From the NCBI GenBank assembly GCA_028681335.1, contig JAQUIT010000009.1:92150-156149 (forward strand): a stretch of DNA of 64,000 nucleotides. Reading direction: 5' to 3'. A model generated the notes under the pieces. The model saw only the letters and a list, made by a program, of their open reading frames with translations. It was not told the origin of the DNA and did no database searches. The translations under genes were made by a program, and so were the position numbers. Positions 46,246 through 57,057 of this stretch are shown here, piece by piece (within the stretch, counting starts at the first letter, position 1; each line of letters starts with the position of its first letter). The DNA comes from Desulfuromonadaceae bacterium. Lineage in GTDB: Bacteria; Desulfobacterota; Desulfuromonadia; Geobacterales; Pseudopelobacteraceae.

Positions 46246-47088
46246 TTGGATAAATTAATTCTCTCCGCCCCCGCAAAGATTAACTACCTGCTGGATGTCA
46301 TAGGTAAACGACCAGATGGATATCATGATCTTCGCATGATCATGCAACGCGTAAACCTTTGTGACGAAATATCTTTAACCATTACCAACACCTCGGCAAT
46401 CAACGTCACAAGTAATAATAAAACGGTTCCAGACGGTCCTAAAAATATTGCTTGGAAAGCGGCAAGAGCGCTACTTGACTTTGTAAAATCGAGCAGCGGG
46501 GTTGATATTGAAATTATCAAAAGAATCCCGGTTGCCGCCGGTCTTGGTGGAGGCAGCAGCGATGCGGCAGCTGTTCTTACGGGACTGAATAGACTACTCA
46601 AGCTCGACCTTACTGATGAGGTCCTTATGGAAATCGGCTGTAAACTTGGCGCGGATGTTCCTTTTTTTATTTTCCGGGAGACTGCGCTTGCAAAGGGGAT
46701 TGGCGAAAAACTTTCCCCCCTGCCTGACATGCCGAAGTGCTGGATTCTGCTCGTCAATCCCGGCATCAACGTTTCAACTGCATGGGTTTATAAATCTTTG
46801 CAGTTGACAAACAGGAAAGAGCTGAATAAACTGCCGGAGTTTTTCAAGTCAGTTGATGATATTGTTTCGGTACTCTCCAATGATCTTGAGTCGGTAACTA
46901 TATCGGCATTTCCAGTAATTGACAAAATCAAAGCCAAGCTGATAAACCTTGGTGCAGCTGGAAGCATGATGTCAGGTAGTGGGCCAACAGTTTTCGGTAT
47001 TTTTAAAAACTTCGATACAGCTGAAGCAGCACGTGTGGAAGTTACAAAGACCACAAACTGGTTTGCAGCAGCAGTGGAAACACTCTAA
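46246..47088 (+). CDS. ispE: 4-diphosphocytidyl-2-C-methyl-D-erythritol kinase
   Basis: 280 residues, starting with TTG. It phosphorylates CDP-methylerythritol in the MEP isoprenoid pathway. GHMP-kinase features: SAPAKINYLLDVIGKRPDGYHDL near the N-terminus, PVAAGLGGGSSDAAA as the ATP-binding loop (about residues 89-103), and MMSGSGPTVFGIF near the C-terminus. It is first in the ispE - tRNA-Gln - prs - rplY - pth - ychF block that is common in related bacteria. Confidence 0.94.
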   Translation: MDKLILSAPAKINYLLDVIGKRPDGYHDLRMIMQRVNLCDEISLTITNTSAINVTSNNKTVPDGPKNIAWKAARALLDFVKSSSGVDIEIIKRIPVAAGLGGGSSDAAAVLTGLNRLLKLDLTDEVLMEIGCKLGADVPFFIFRETALAKGIGEKLSPLPDMPKCWILLVNPGINVSTAWVYKSLQLTNRKELNKLPEFFKSVDDIVSVLSNDLESVTISAFPVIDKIKAKLINLGAAGSMMSGSGPTVFGIFKNFDTAEAARVEVTKTTNWFAAAVETL

Positions 47089-47110
47089 TCATTCTTTATT
47101 CATTCTTTAT

Positions 47111-47185
47111 TGGGGCGTCGCCAAGCGGTAAGGCACCGGATTTTGATTCCGGCATTCCCAGGTTCGATCCCTGGCGCCCCAGCCA
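47111..47185 (+). tRNA. tRNA-Gln (UUG anticodon), CCA encoded
   Basis: A cloverleaf is readable: acceptor TGGGGCG pairs with CGCCCCA, the D arm follows, anticodon stem CCGGA/TCCGG encloses loop TTTTGAT with anticodon TTG, and the T arm contains GGTTCGATCC. The 3' CCA is encoded at 47183-47185. It sits between ispE and the radical SAM gene. Confidence 0.95.
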
Positions 47186-47188
47186 AAT

Positions 47189-47224
47189 ACACAAAAGGTC
47201 AGCTTTCCAGGCTGACCTTTTTGT
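47189..47224 (+). terminator. Rho-independent terminator after tRNA-Gln
   Basis: An 11-bp stem (AAAAGGTCAGC at 47193-47203 with GCTGACCTTTT at 47211-47221), a 7-base loop and a T5 run, directly after the tRNA. It should end the ispE/tRNA transcript before the radical SAM gene. Confidence 0.88.
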
Positions 47225-47296
47225 GTTTATCGAGCACCGAATAAAATATTCCTGACAACCACGCCACACCTGGCGCTATGACAAGGACAGAGCAGA

Positions 47297-49138
47297 ATGT
47301 TGATCAACCTGGTTTCAATTCATCCCTACCCTTCTCCACAATCAGTTCCTCTGGCGAACGCCTTTCTTAAGGCGTATGCACTCAAGAGCCCTGTATCGAT
47401 CAACCTGATAGATTTTTTTCTCAATCAGGACGTTTCCAGTTGCGTTGACAGACTTACAAATCCTGCACCTGCCGCCATCGGCTTTTCGATCTATGTCTGG
47501 AATCGTGATCTGTCATGTAAAATCGCTGCAGAACTAAGGCGCCGCCACCCCGACGTCAAGATTTTTTGCGGTGGCCCGGAAGTAACGGCAGATCCGGAAT
47601 CTGTACGAGAACTTAATATTTTTGACTTTGTTATCATAGGCGAAGGAGAGGTCCCCTTTTTATCACTGTGCCAAAACATGTCAGCTGGTGCAGATTATTC
47701 TCAGATACCCGGCTTATTGACAGCTGGCACCGCCACAACTCAGCCACCTCCCCCCATACGTAATCTGGATGAAATTCCCTCTCCCTATTTGGCGGGAGTA
47801 ATTGATACGAACATTACCCCCGGTATACTCTGGCAGCTATCACGTGGCTGCAGCTTTACCTGTGATTTCTGTTTTGATTCACGTGGTATCCATGGCGTTC
47901 GGCATTTTTCTCTGGAAAGAGTGAAAATGGAGTTACGCCATTTTGCCGCGACCGGCGTCTCGCAGGTCTTTGTCCTTGACTCAACCTTCAATCTGAATCC
48001 GGATCGTGCAAAAAAAATTCTGAGAATGATAAAAAAATATGCCCCGCACATCCACTTTCATTTTGAGGTGCGTAATGAGTTCATCGATCGTGAGATGGCA
48101 AAGCTTTTCGCACAGATTGCATGTTCTTTGCAAATAGGGTTGCAAAGTGCGGATCAGGAGGTACTCAAACTGGTTGGCCGTTCATTTAACAAAGCCGACT
48201 TCTCAGCTAAGGTCGGAATGTTGAATGAGAGCGGTGCGGTTTTCGGCTTTGACCTGATCTACGGACTGCCTGGTGACACCATAGAAGGTTTCAGGCGCAC
48301 GCTGGATTATGCTTTGTCACTCTATCCAAACCATCTTGATGTATTTCCACTTGCTGTCTTGCCCGGCACCCGACTGGCTTCTCGCGGAAGCGCTTTAAAA
48401 TTGCACTGGGACAGAAAACCACCATACCTACTCGAATCTACCGACAGCTTCAGCTCCGCTGATATGGCTGAAGCTGCCAAACTGGCATCTGCCTGTGACA
48501 TTTTTTATACACGCGGCAAAATTGTTGCGTGGTTTAACGCCATAGTAGCGGTTCTTGGCCTAAAACCATCCGCTTTACTGCAGACATTTAGCAACTGGCT
48601 GACAAATCAACGAGGAACAGATATAAAAGAGTCGGACTTAAGTGATGACGACATCGGGGAAATACAGAATCTTTTTCTGCGCGATCTCTTCAGCAGCAAA
48701 AAACTGACACGATTTATGCCTCTTGTGCTCGATATAGCAAACTATCACCATCAGTATGCCGCTGCATTGTTAGCTCCGGAAGCTCCAGCAATCACGGAAC
48801 TCCCGACAGCAGCAAATGCGCTCCTCACCGGCCTGAGGCTTGCCCCATCAACCAGAATCATCCACTTTACCTACGATATTGAGGAGATTCTTGAATGCGG
48901 AGAACCACGCATATCATGGATGCATGAAAACCTTGCCAAGACTGGATCTCAGGCAGTTATCTACTTGAAGGATGGTTTTGTATGCACTGAATCATTGGCC
49001 ACCCCATACATTCAGCTTCTTGAGAAGATCAGAGACAGGGGCAATAAGAACGACCTGCCAGAAATCGGGCTCAGTCATGATGAAATGCAAGAATTTCTCG
49101 TATTTGCTCTTCAGGAAGGAATACTTGTGAACGGTTGA
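47297..49138 (+). CDS. B12-binding radical SAM protein (DUF4080 family)
   Basis: 613 residues. A cobalamin-binding-like N-terminal domain (about 1-140, with [12 protein letters not shown] and [10 protein letters not shown]) is followed by a radical SAM core with CSFTCDFC (Cys185, Cys189, Cys192) and [19 protein letters not shown]-terminal region of about 220 residues is characteristic of DUF4080 proteins. The reaction is unknown; the family is grouped with B12-dependent methylases and with anaerobic cofactor or lipid modifying enzymes. It is inserted between the tRNA and prs, which are close neighbours in related genomes as I recall them. Confidence 0.87.
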   Translation: MLINLVSIHPYPSPQSVPLANAFLKAYALKSPVSINLIDFFLNQDVSSCVDRLTNPAPAAIGFSIYVWNRDLSCKIAAELRRRHPDVKIFCGGPEVTADPESVRELNIFDFVIIGEGEVPFLSLCQNMSAGADYSQIPGLLTAGTATTQPPPPIRNLDEIPSPYLAGVIDTNITPGILWQLSRGCSFTCDFCFDSRGIHGVRHFSLERVKMELRHFAATGVSQVFVLDSTFNLNPDRAKKILRMIKKYAPHIHFHFEVRNEFIDREMAKLFAQIACSLQIGLQSADQEVLKLVGRSFNKADFSAKVGMLNESGAVFGFDLIYGLPGDTIEGFRRTLDYALSLYPNHLDVFPLAVLPGTRLASRGSALKLHWDRKPPYLLESTDSFSSADMAEAAKLASACDIFYTRGKIVAWFNAIVAVLGLKPSALLQTFSNWLTNQRGTDIKESDLSDDDIGEIQNLFLRDLFSSKKLTRFMPLVLDIANYHHQYAAALLAPEAPAITELPTAANALLTGLRLAPSTRIIHFTYDIEEILECGEPRISWMHENLAKTGSQAVIYLKDGFVCTESLATPYIQLLEKIRDRGNKNDLPEIGLSHDEMQEFLVFALQEGILVNG

Positions 49139-49281
49139 TAATAAAGAGAGGATGCATGCCTACGTTCTTTGCTACTGCGCATCGAAAGAGGTTGCTTTTT
49201 GGTAAATATTTTAGTATATCTCTCATTTCTTTAGCACATGTACTTTACTCAGTTTTTCATATTGAAAGGTGTTTGATCGCC

Positions 49282-50226
49282 ATGCATGATAAAATCAAGA
49301 TTTTTTCCGGTAACTCAAATCCAGATCTGGCTCAGAAAATATGTAACAGCCTTGGCGTCCCGCTGGGAAATGCTCGTGTACGGCGATTTTCCGATGGCGA
49401 AGTAATGGTTGAAATCGGAGAGAATGTCCGCGGCCGTGATGTTTACGTCGTCCAGTCGACCTGCGCACCAACCAACGACAACCTGATGGAACTGCTGGTT
49501 ATCACTGATGCATTGAAACGCGCATCTGCCGCCACCATTACTGCTGTTATACCTTATTACGGCTATGCCCGTCAGGATCGCAAAGCAGCACCGCGTACAC
49601 CAATCACGGCGAAACTGGTCGCTGACCTGATTACGACTGCCGGTGTCAACAGAGTTGTCACAATTGACCTGCACGCCGGTCAGATTCAGGGTTTTTTCAA
49701 CATCCCGGTTGACAATCTGTACGCTGCGCCGGTAATTCTTGAATATCTTAAAGACCGTTTTAGTGGTGAACAGGTTGTCATGGTATCTCCTGACGCCGGC
49801 GGCACTGAAAGAGCTCGTGCATTTGCAAAGCGACTTGAATATTCTCTTGCAGTAATTGACAAACGCCGTACCGGCCCTAATGTTGCAGAAGTAATGCATC
49901 TGATCGGTGATGTTCGCGATAAAGTTGCCGTTATACTTGATGACATGATAGACACAGCCGGCACACTGACTCAAGCGGCCAAAGCGCTTAAACAAAATGG
50001 TGCCAAAGCAGTCTATGCATGTGCTACGCATGGAGTATTATCAGGCCCTGCAATCGAACGTATCAATGCTTCCGATATTGAAGAAGTAGTATTAACTGAT
50101 ACAATACCTTACGCTTACAGTGATCAGGTAACAACAAAGATCAGAATGCTTTCTGTGGCCGACCTTTTGGCTGAAGCCATCAGGCGCATTCATGAGGATG
50201 AATCAGTCAGTTCTCTGTTTGTATAA
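49282..50226 (+). CDS. prs: Ribose-phosphate pyrophosphokinase
   Basis: 314 residues from 49282, the usual family length; the frame is open from 49135 but the additional 49 residues are hydrophobic and unlike Prs. It makes PRPP from ribose 5-phosphate and ATP. Motifs: [13 protein letters not shown] at the start, [10 protein letters not shown] for ATP binding, [11 protein letters not shown] and the PRPP loop [19 protein letters not shown] feeds purine, pyrimidine, histidine and tryptophan synthesis (trpD is in this window). Confidence 0.95.
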   Translation: MHDKIKIFSGNSNPDLAQKICNSLGVPLGNARVRRFSDGEVMVEIGENVRGRDVYVVQSTCAPTNDNLMELLVITDALKRASAATITAVIPYYGYARQDRKAAPRTPITAKLVADLITTAGVNRVVTIDLHAGQIQGFFNIPVDNLYAAPVILEYLKDRFSGEQVVMVSPDAGGTERARAFAKRLEYSLAVIDKRRTGPNVAEVMHLIGDVRDKVAVILDDMIDTAGTLTQAAKALKQNGAKAVYACATHGVLSGPAIERINASDIEEVVLTDTIPYAYSDQVTTKIRMLSVADLLAEAIRRIHEDESVSSLFV

Positions 50227-50256
50227 AAACAGCACCAAATTTTTTATTATGAATAG

Positions 50257-50273
50257 GACGGGGTTGACCCGTC
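50257..50273 (+). repeat. Hairpin in the rplY leader
   Basis: GACGGG-GTTGA-CCCGTC, a perfect 6-bp stem, ends 20 bases before the rplY ATG. It is too weak for a terminator and lacks a T run. It could affect rplY translation. Confidence 0.4.
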
Positions 50274-50292
50274 ACTACACGTGGAGGAACGT

Positions 50293-50874
50293 ATGCAACA
50301 GAAACAGATGAATATTGAACTGCGCACCAAGACTGGTACTGGCGTAAGCCGAAGATTACGCAATGCCGATATGGTACCGGGTGTTGTTTATGGTAAAGGA
50401 ATTGAGCCGGTAACTGTCAGCATCAAAAGCCGTGACCTGCAGGAAGCAATTTCCGGCGCAGGCGGTCAGAACAACCTTCTCACCCTGATTGGCGGCGGAA
50501 CTCTGGATCAGAACATCGCTATTGTTGTTGATTTACAGCGTGACCCGATCAAGAGAACATTTAAACACGTTGATCTCCACCGCATTAACCCGAATGAGAA
50601 ACTTAAGGTTACCGTTCCAGTTGTTTTGACCGGAACTGCAATCGGCGTTAAAGAAGGCGGCTTGCTCGATCTTGCCCACCACGAATTACACGTTGAATGC
50701 TTACCAGGAAATATTCCGGACAGCATCACAATTGATATCTCCGATCTAAAAATAGCCCACTCAATTCACGTCAGTGACATTGTACTTCCGGAAGGCATCG
50801 TTCTTCTTGACCAGCCAAAGATTCCTGTCGTCAGCATTCTTGGCAGAGTCAAAGAAGAAGAATCTCCGGCTGCC
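50293..50874 (+). CDS. rplY: 50S ribosomal protein L25/CTC
   Basis: About 195 residues, starting at 50293 with GGAGG just upstream (a GTG 12 bases earlier is in frame); the stop codon is at 50878-50880. This is the long CTC-type: an N-terminal L25 domain (about 1-90; RTKTGTGVSRRLRNADMVPGVVYGKG) that binds 5S rRNA, and a C-terminal CTC beta domain (about 95-185) ending in a Glu-rich tail. It is followed 18 bases later by pth, so translation and RNA functions cluster here. Confidence 0.93.
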
Positions 50875-50897
50875 GAATAACAGACGATCAATCCTGT

Positions 50898-51479
50898 ATG
50901 AGTACCTATATAATTGCGGGGCTGGGCAATCCCGGCCCCACATATCAATGGACCCGCCATAATGCGGGTTTTCTTTTTTTGGAACGCCTTGCGCACCTGG
51001 AAAATGTTTCTATTTCAAAAAAGAGTTTTTCAGGTCTTGCAGGAGAATTGGATTTTGCTGGACACCGCCTGATACTGCTCAAACCACAGACATTCATGAA
51101 CTTGTCTGGCAATGCTGTCATGCAGGCTCTTCAGTTTTTCAAACTTCCGCTTTCAAATCTGATCGTCATTCATGACGAGCTTGATCTCCCCTTTGGGACC
51201 GTACGCTTCAAGAACGGAGGTGGGCATGGCGGGCACAATGGTCTCCGCTCCATCATGGAGAATCTTGGCAAGGGTGACTTTATCAGACTACGTATCGGCA
51301 TTGGAAAACCACCACATGGGGACACAACTGGTCATGTCCTTGGGAAAATACCTCCCGATCAAATGGAGATACTTTCACAGGTACTTGATGGGGGTATTAA
51401 GATGCTTGAAGTGATGCTAAAAGAAGGGCTACCTAAGTCAATGAGTCTGTATAATAATAAGAATTTTCTGGAAGGATAG
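50898..51479 (+). CDS. pth: Peptidyl-tRNA hydrolase
   Basis: 193 residues. It releases tRNA from peptidyl-tRNAs dropped by the ribosome. Motifs: IAGLGNPGPTY near the N-terminus, TRHNAGF with the catalytic His, LLKPQTFMNLSG, HDELDLPFG and GGGHGGHNGLRS. A terminator-like hairpin followed by a T-rich run lies inside codons for TRHNAGFLFL (see 50953-50980). It sits between rplY and ychF. Confidence 0.95.
   Translation: MSTYIIAGLGNPGPTYQWTRHNAGFLFLERLAHLENVSISKKSFSGLAGELDFAGHRLILLKPQTFMNLSGNAVMQALQFFKLPLSNLIVIHDELDLPFGTVRFKNGGGHGGHNGLRSIMENLGKGDFIRLRIGIGKPPHGDTTGHVLGKIPPDQMEILSQVLDGGIKMLEVMLKEGLPKSMSLYNNKNFLEG
50953..50980 (+). terminator. Terminator-like hairpin inside the start of pth
   Basis: CCCGC (50953-50957), loop CATAAT, GCGGG (50964-50968), then TTTTCTTTTTTT. 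The structure fits an intrinsic terminator, with a short 5-bp stem. It lies 55 bases after the pth ATG, so it may attenuate pth/ychF. It may also be an accident of the conserved protein sequence. Confidence 0.45.
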
Positions 51480-51482
51480 ATC

Positions 51483-52577
51483 ATGGGTTTTAACTGCGGA
51501 ATTGTCGGACTGCCTAACGTTGGTAAATCTACCATATTTAATGCTCTAACCTCGGCCGGGGCCGAATCTGCAAACTATCCATTTTGCACTATTGAACCGA
51601 ACGTCGGCATTGTTCAGGTACCTGACCCGCGCATGGATCAACTAGCAGCAATTGTTAACCCGCAAAAAATGCAACCAACGACAATAGAATTTGTTGATAT
51701 AGCCGGACTTGTTAAAGGAGCCAGCCAGGGAGAAGGTCTTGGCAACCAGTTTCTTGGGCACATCCGCAGTGTTGATGCAATTGTCCACGTTGTGCGTTGT
51801 TTTGATGACGACAACATTGTCCATGTTAACGGACGTGTTTCTCCAGCTGACGATATTGAGGTCATAAACACTGAACTTGCGTTGGCAGACCTGGATACAA
51901 TCGAAAAGAAGTTACAACGTGCAGAGAAAATGTCACGGAGCGGCGACAAAAAAGCAAAAGAAGAGGTAGAGTTTTACCTCCGGGTTCGAGCCTTGCTCGA
52001 ACAGGTCTCGAAACTTCAGGGAGTTGCCCAGAATGAAGACGAAAAAATATGGATGCGCGACCTGCATCTCTTAACCGACAAACCGGTTCTTTATGTAGCA
52101 AACGTCGCTGAAGACGACCTGAATGGTGGCCACGCAAATGTTGCCAAGGTACGTGAAATTGCCTCTACTGAAGGAGCTGGTGTCGTGGTAATCTGTGGCA
52201 AACTGGAAGCAGAAATTGCCGAGCTTGACGGGCCTGAAAAGAAGGCTTTTCTTGATGACATGGGACTGGAAGAAGCCGGCCTTGACCGTCTCATCCGAAA
52301 CGGCTATGCCTTATTAGGTCTCATAACCTATTTTACAGCCGGTGTTAAAGAAGTTCGTGCCTGGACAATTGTTAATGGCACCAAAGCGCCACAGGCTGCG
52401 GGCGTTATTCACACCGATTTTGAAAAAGGGTTTATCCGCGCTGAAGTGATTGGATTCAATGATTTTATAAACAGTAATGGTGAATCTGGGGCAAAAGAGA
52501 AGGGGTTAATGAGGCTTGAAGGAAAAGAATATGTCGTGAAGGATGGCGACGTTATGCATTTCCGCTTTAACGTCTAA
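51483..52577 (+). CDS. ychF: Obg-family GTPase/ATPase YchF
   Basis: 364 residues. An Obg-type G domain at residues 1-280 includes the P-loop GLPNVGKST and the switch region [20 protein letters not shown]; a TGS domain with [17 protein letters not shown] lies at the C-terminus. YchF/OLA1 proteins hydrolyse ATP rather than GTP and bind ribosomes, with a role in stress responses. It lies three bases after pth and ends the block at a bidirectional terminator (52595-52626). Confidence 0.95.
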   Translation: MGFNCGIVGLPNVGKSTIFNALTSAGAESANYPFCTIEPNVGIVQVPDPRMDQLAAIVNPQKMQPTTIEFVDIAGLVKGASQGEGLGNQFLGHIRSVDAIVHVVRCFDDDNIVHVNGRVSPADDIEVINTELALADLDTIEKKLQRAEKMSRSGDKKAKEEVEFYLRVRALLEQVSKLQGVAQNEDEKIWMRDLHLLTDKPVLYVANVAEDDLNGGHANVAKVREIASTEGAGVVVICGKLEAEIAELDGPEKKAFLDDMGLEEAGLDRLIRNGYALLGLITYFTAGVKEVRAWTIVNGTKAPQAAGVIHTDFEKGFIRAEVIGFNDFINSNGESGAKEKGLMRLEGKEYVVKDGDVMHFRFNV

Positions 52578-52594
52578 TCACACCCTATCATACA

Positions 52595-52626
52595 AAGAAA
52601 GCCCCGGCAAAAACCGGGGCTTTCTT
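52595..52626. terminator. Bidirectional terminator between ychF and the cold-shock gene
   Basis: AAGAAAGCCCCGG pairs perfectly with CCGGGGCTTTCTT around a CAAAAA loop. It is 18 bases after ychF and 26 bases beyond the end of the convergent cold-shock gene. Confidence 0.9.
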
Positions 52627-52651
52627 ACACCTTATACTCGTAACGTATTGG

Positions 52652-52852
52652 CTATATGCGTCTTACGTCGGCAGCCTGGAGGCCTTTAGGTCCCTTGACG
52701 ATCTCAAATTCAACTGCATCGCCTTCTGCAAGAGACTTAAACCCCTCACCAGATATTGCCGAGAAATGAACGAAGATATCCTCGCCCTGCTCCTGCTCGA
52801 GAAAACCAAAACCCTTGCTGTCATTAAACCATTTCACTCTACCTGTTGTCAT
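52652..52852 (-). CDS. CspA-family cold-shock protein
   Basis: 66 residues, the standard cold-shock domain length. RNA-binding motifs RNP1 (KGFGFLEQE) and RNP2 (DIFVHFSAI) are present. An A-rich GGAGC ribosome site precedes the ATG. It acts as an RNA chaperone; whether it is cold-induced is not shown, but it has a leader of about 90 bases as many csp genes do. Confidence 0.95.
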   Translation of the reverse strand: MTTGRVKWFNDSKGFGFLEQEQGEDIFVHFSAISGEGFKSLAEGDAVEFEIVKGPKGLQAADVRRI

Positions 52853-52944
52853 ACTACTGCTCCTTTTTTACTGCTCATGTAATGCACTCACGATATCGTA
52901 AGTGGCTTAAATAAGTCGTATTAACTGCAGTTTGTTTTTGTATA

Positions 52945-52979
52945 TTTTTAAATTGTAACACACTTAATCGACGCTGCAA
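52945..52979 (-). promoter_or_regulatory. Sigma-70 promoter for the cold-shock gene
   Basis: On the minus strand TTGCAG (plus 52974-52979), a 16-base spacer and TACAAT (52952-52957) give a strong promoter. The predicted transcript starts near 52945, leaving about 93 bases of leader. The remainder of the 280-base gap to secA is AT-rich; TTATTG and TAATGT near 53060-53085 are a weaker candidate for secA. Confidence 0.75.
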
Positions 52980-53133
52980 GTAAAAAAACAACCATTTAAT
53001 TAACGTACCATTTCTAATTTTTATATACAGATAACTGACCTGCTAAACGACCTTTTTTATTGAGCAGCATCATTACTTATGCTAATGTAAAAAGCTATTT
53101 GTCAAACAATCAACCTGCTGGAGAAACTACAAA

Positions 53134-55827
53134 ATGTTAAATTCCCTTATAAAAAAGTTTATCGGCAGCAAGAATGAACGAGAAATCAAGAAAATGTGGC
53201 CGATTGTTGAGAAAATAAATTCTCTTGAAGTTTCGTTATCAGCCCTCTCCGATGAACAGCTGACCAATAAGACTCAGGAATTTAAGGAGCGACACAACAA
53301 GGGAGAATCGCTTGACTCATTGCTCCCTGAAGCATTTGCTGTATGCCGCGAAGCAAGCAAGCGAGTTCTTGGTATGCGTCATTTTGACGTTCAGCTGATT
53401 GGCGGGATGGTGTTGCATGCGGGGAAGATAGCCGAAATGAAGACGGGAGAAGGTAAAACGCTCGTAGCCACCCTCCCCGCTTATCTCAACGGAATTTCCG
53501 GCAAGGGAGTTCATGTTGTAACAGTTAATGATTACCTGGCAAAGCGCGACTCCGAGTGGATGGGGCGTTTGTACGGTTTCCTCGGTTTGACGGTAGGTAT
53601 TGTTGTACATGGTGTGGAAGATGAGCAACGCCGCCTTAACTACGCCGCTGATATCACTTACGGCACAAATAACGAGTTTGGCTTTGATTATTTGCGCGAC
53701 AACATGAAGTTTGACCTGGATGATTACGTTCAGCGCGGCTTTAACTACGCCATTGTCGACGAGGTCGACTCAATCCTGATTGATGAGGCCAGGACTCCGC
53801 TGATTATTTCTGGCCCTACCGAAGACTCAACCGACAAATACTATGTCATCAACGCAATAATTCCGAAACTGGAAAGAGGAGAAGTGTCAGAAGTTGAAGC
53901 AAACACTCTTTCCGGCAAACGCAAACAGTATTCAGGAGACTATACCGTTGACGAAAAAGCCAAGAGTGCTGCACTGACAGAGCAAGGTGTTCTGAAGGTA
54001 GAAAACCTCTTAAAAATAGACAATCTGTATGATCCCCGCAATATTGAGATTCTTCATCACGTCAACCAGGCGCTGCGTGCTCATGCCATGTACAAGGTTG
54101 ATGTGGACTATGTGGTTAAAGATGGCGAGGTCATGATTGTTGATGAATTTACCGGCCGTCTCATGCCGGGCCGCCGCTGGTCAGATGGCCTTCACCAGGC
54201 GATTGAAGCTAAAGAAGGGGTCAAAATTGAAAACGAAAACCAGACCCTGGCAACGATTACCTTCCAAAACTATTTCCGCATGTACAGTAAATTATCCGGC
54301 ATGACCGGTACGGCAGATACCGAAGCTGAGGAATTTCACAAAATATATAAGCTTGATGTATCTGTTATCCCGACAAACCGACCACTGCTGCGACCGGATT
54401 TTCCGGATGTTATTTACAAGACAGAGAAAGAAAAGTTTAAAGCGGTTATTGAGGATATTAAAGAGCATCATGCTGTCGGCCAACCCTGCCTTGTGGGTAC
54501 TATCTCGATTGAAAAGTCGGAAGTTTTGTCAGAAATGCTGAAACGCCAAGGGGTCCCACACAGCGTACTGAATGCCAAGCAGCATGAACGGGAAGCTGAA
54601 ATCGTGTCTCAGGCCGGCCGTAAAGGTGCCATAATGATTGCGACCAACATGGCTGGACGTGGTACCGACATCGTCCTGGGTGGTAACCCGGATGCGCTGG
54701 CTAAACAGTGGCGCCGCGCCAACCCTGATACAACAGACGAACAATATGAAGCTGTGGTTGCCAGATACAAGGCGGAATGCCTTGCTGAGCATGATGAAGT
54801 GGTTAAATTGGGCGGACTTCACATACTTGGCACCGAGCGACATGAGTCACGCCGCATTGACAACCAGCTGCGCGGCCGATCTGGACGTCAGGGAGACCCC
54901 GGTTCATCAAAGTTTTATCTATCACTGGAAGATGATCTGCTACGAATTTTCGGCTCGGAGCGGGTATCCAAGATCATGGATCTTCTCAAGATTGAGGAGG
55001 GAGAAGCAATCACACACAGCATGATCTCCAGATCGATCGAGAATGCACAGAAAAAAGTAGAAGCACATAACTTTGATATCCGTAAACATCTCATTGAATA
55101 CGATGACGTCATGAACAAGCAGCGCGAAGTTATCTACAACCAGCGGCGCGAGATCCTGGCCGGGCAGGATATTCGTGATAGTTTCCTTGAAATGCTTGAC
55201 GACACGATCGAGGAAGTCGTCGCCGCCTTCGCCATTGACAAAGTCTCTCCGCACGAATGGGATTGGCAGGGGATCGGCGAAAACGTTTATAAATACTTCA
55301 ATCTTCAGCTTGATCTCCCACAGGAGATGATAAGCCGACTGACGCCGGTCAATTTCCATGACACTCTCAGCGAACAGGCCCATGCCATTTTTGATGCCCG
55401 GGTGAATGAGATGGGCGATGAACTCATGGATCACCTCATTAAGGTCATGATGCTTCAGGCCATAGATACACACTGGAAAGATCATCTCCTGAATATTGAC
55501 CACCTTAAGGAAGGCATCGGCCTACGTGGTTACGGGCAGAAAGACCCGAAACAGGAGTACAAGAGAGAAGCCTACAACCTTTTTATGGAATTGATGTTCC
55601 GTATTCGTGAAGAGGTAGTCGAACGTGTTTATTGGGTCCAGATCAACCATGACGGAGAAGAAATTGAAGAGATAGAAGAAGAATTGCAAAGCAAGAAACT
55701 TGTTTTCAATCTGGGGAGCGGTGAAGAACATGCCAACGAACCAGCTAAAAGTCAGAAAGTAGCAGGACGTAACGATGCCTGCCCATGCGGAAGCGGTAAA
55801 AAATACAAGAAGTGCTGTGGAAAGTAA
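53134..55827 (+). CDS. secA: Preprotein translocase ATPase SecA
   Basis: 897 residues, full length. It drives proteins through SecYEG by ATP hydrolysis. Walker [10 protein letters not shown] is at about residues 101-109, [23 protein letters not shown] is the DEAD-type Walker B region, [13 protein letters not shown] follows in NBD2, and the zinc-binding SEC-C motif [14 protein letters not shown] is at the C-terminus. It lies alone, with argJ 48 bases downstream. Confidence 0.97.
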   Translation: MLNSLIKKFIGSKNEREIKKMWPIVEKINSLEVSLSALSDEQLTNKTQEFKERHNKGESLDSLLPEAFAVCREASKRVLGMRHFDVQLIGGMVLHAGKIAEMKTGEGKTLVATLPAYLNGISGKGVHVVTVNDYLAKRDSEWMGRLYGFLGLTVGIVVHGVEDEQRRLNYAADITYGTNNEFGFDYLRDNMKFDLDDYVQRGFNYAIVDEVDSILIDEARTPLIISGPTEDSTDKYYVINAIIPKLERGEVSEVEANTLSGKRKQYSGDYTVDEKAKSAALTEQGVLKVENLLKIDNLYDPRNIEILHHVNQALRAHAMYKVDVDYVVKDGEVMIVDEFTGRLMPGRRWSDGLHQAIEAKEGVKIENENQTLATITFQNYFRMYSKLSGMTGTADTEAEEFHKIYKLDVSVIPTNRPLLRPDFPDVIYKTEKEKFKAVIEDIKEHHAVGQPCLVGTISIEKSEVLSEMLKRQGVPHSVLNAKQHEREAEIVSQAGRKGAIMIATNMAGRGTDIVLGGNPDALAKQWRRANPDTTDEQYEAVVARYKAECLAEHDEVVKLGGLHILGTERHESRRIDNQLRGRSGRQGDPGSSKFYLSLEDDLLRIFGSERVSKIMDLLKIEEGEAITHSMISRSIENAQKKVEAHNFDIRKHLIEYDDVMNKQREVIYNQRREILAGQDIRDSFLEMLDDTIEEVVAAFAIDKVSPHEWDWQGIGENVYKYFNLQLDLPQEMISRLTPVNFHDTLSEQAHAIFDARVNEMGDELMDHLIKVMMLQAIDTHWKDHLLNIDHLKEGIGLRGYGQKDPKQEYKREAYNLFMELMFRIREEVVERVYWVQINHDGEEIEEIEEELQSKKLVFNLGSGEEHANEPAKSQKVAGRNDACPCGSGKKYKKCCGK

Positions 55828-55875
55828 TTTTACTTCCTCTCGTACTCACCTCATCTTTTCAGGAGGTTTGACCTT

Positions 55876-57057
55876 ATGAATATTCAGGGCTTTTTATTTT
55901 CCACTGTCGAAGCGGCTATAAAAAAAGCGGGGCGCAAAGATCTGGCGCTCATTTTTTCTGAAGTTCCTGCCGCTGCGGCAGCCGTTTTTACCACCAGTAC
56001 CGTCAAAGCGGCCCCTGTATTACTGTCTCACGAACATATAATGAGCGGTACCGCACGGGCAGTTATTGTTAACAGCGGTAATGCCAACGCCTGTACCGGC
56101 GAACAGGGAATGAAGGATGCACAGGAGACCGTGCAGCTGGTTTCACAGGCGCTCGGCATTGACATGAAGGAAGTCCAGGTCTGTTCAACCGGTGTGATCG
56201 GTGTACAGATGCCGATGGACAGAATGCGACCAGCCATCACCCCACTGGTTGACGGTCTTACCTCTGGGACGCTGGATGACATTGCCCAGGCGATAATGAC
56301 AACAGACACCTTTCCCAAGATGGAAGCTCGCAGCGGGCAGGCCGGTGGAGTTTCGTACTCCGTAGCCGGCATTGCCAAGGGTGCCGGCATGATAATGCCC
56401 AACATGGCCACCATGCTCTCCTTTATCATAACTGATGCGGCTGTAGAGCCTGCCTTTTTGCAACAGGCATTCCGCTGTGCGGTTGAGAGTTCTTTCAACG
56501 CCATTACAGTTGATGGAGATATGTCAACTAATGATACCTGCCTGATTATGGCAAACGGTATGGCTGGAAATCCTGTAATTACAGAAGGGTCTGTTGAAGG
56601 AAAAGCTTTTTCAGCTACCGTAAATGATGTTTTGCTTTCGTTGGCAAAGCAGATTGTAAAAGACGGTGAGGGGGCAACCAAGTTTGTTGAAATACGGGTC
56701 AGTGGCGCCAAAGATAATGCTGATGCAAAGCGTGCTGCCATGGCTATTGCCAACTCCAGCTTGGTAAAGACGGCTTTTTTTGGGCAGGATGCCAACTGGG
56801 GGCGCATCTTTGCAGCAGTAGGCTATTCCGGAGCTGAGGTAGATCAATCCTTGCTCTCCCTCAGTTTTGATGATGTCTGTATGGCGAAAAACGGTATATT
56901 CGCCGGTGGAGACGCAGAGGCACGTGGTACCGAGGTTCTCAAACAAAAAGAGTTTACTGTTTCAGTTGACCTTGGAATTAATAGCGGCACGTCCACTGTG
57001 TACACTTCTGACCTGACACATGAATATGTCAGTATCAATGCCGATTACAGATCCTGA
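55876..57057 (+). CDS. argJ: Bifunctional glutamate N-acetyltransferase / N-acetylglutamate synthase
   Basis: 393 residues. It transfers acetyl groups from N-acetylornithine to glutamate in arginine synthesis. The self-cleavage site is at MPNMATML, with the nucleophile Thr179, so the chain should split into alpha and beta subunits. GIAKGAGMI precedes it, and FFGQDANWGRI is present in the second half. AGGAGG lies before the ATG. Confidence 0.95.
   Translation: MNIQGFLFSTVEAAIKKAGRKDLALIFSEVPAAAAAVFTTSTVKAAPVLLSHEHIMSGTARAVIVNSGNANACTGEQGMKDAQETVQLVSQALGIDMKEVQVCSTGVIGVQMPMDRMRPAITPLVDGLTSGTLDDIAQAIMTTDTFPKMEARSGQAGGVSYSVAGIAKGAGMIMPNMATMLSFIITDAAVEPAFLQQAFRCAVESSFNAITVDGDMSTNDTCLIMANGMAGNPVITEGSVEGKAFSATVNDVLLSLAKQIVKDGEGATKFVEIRVSGAKDNADAKRAAMAIANSSLVKTAFFGQDANWGRIFAAVGYSGAEVDQSLLSLSFDDVCMAKNGIFAGGDAEARGTEVLKQKEFTVSVDLGINSGTSTVYTSDLTHEYVSINADYRS

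Noticed and set aside
49315..50031. Minus-strand open frame of 238 residues
   Set aside because: Antisense shadow of the highly conserved prs gene; Cys/Arg/Ser-rich artefact.
56028..56807. Minus-strand open frame of 259 residues
   Set aside because: Antisense shadow of argJ.
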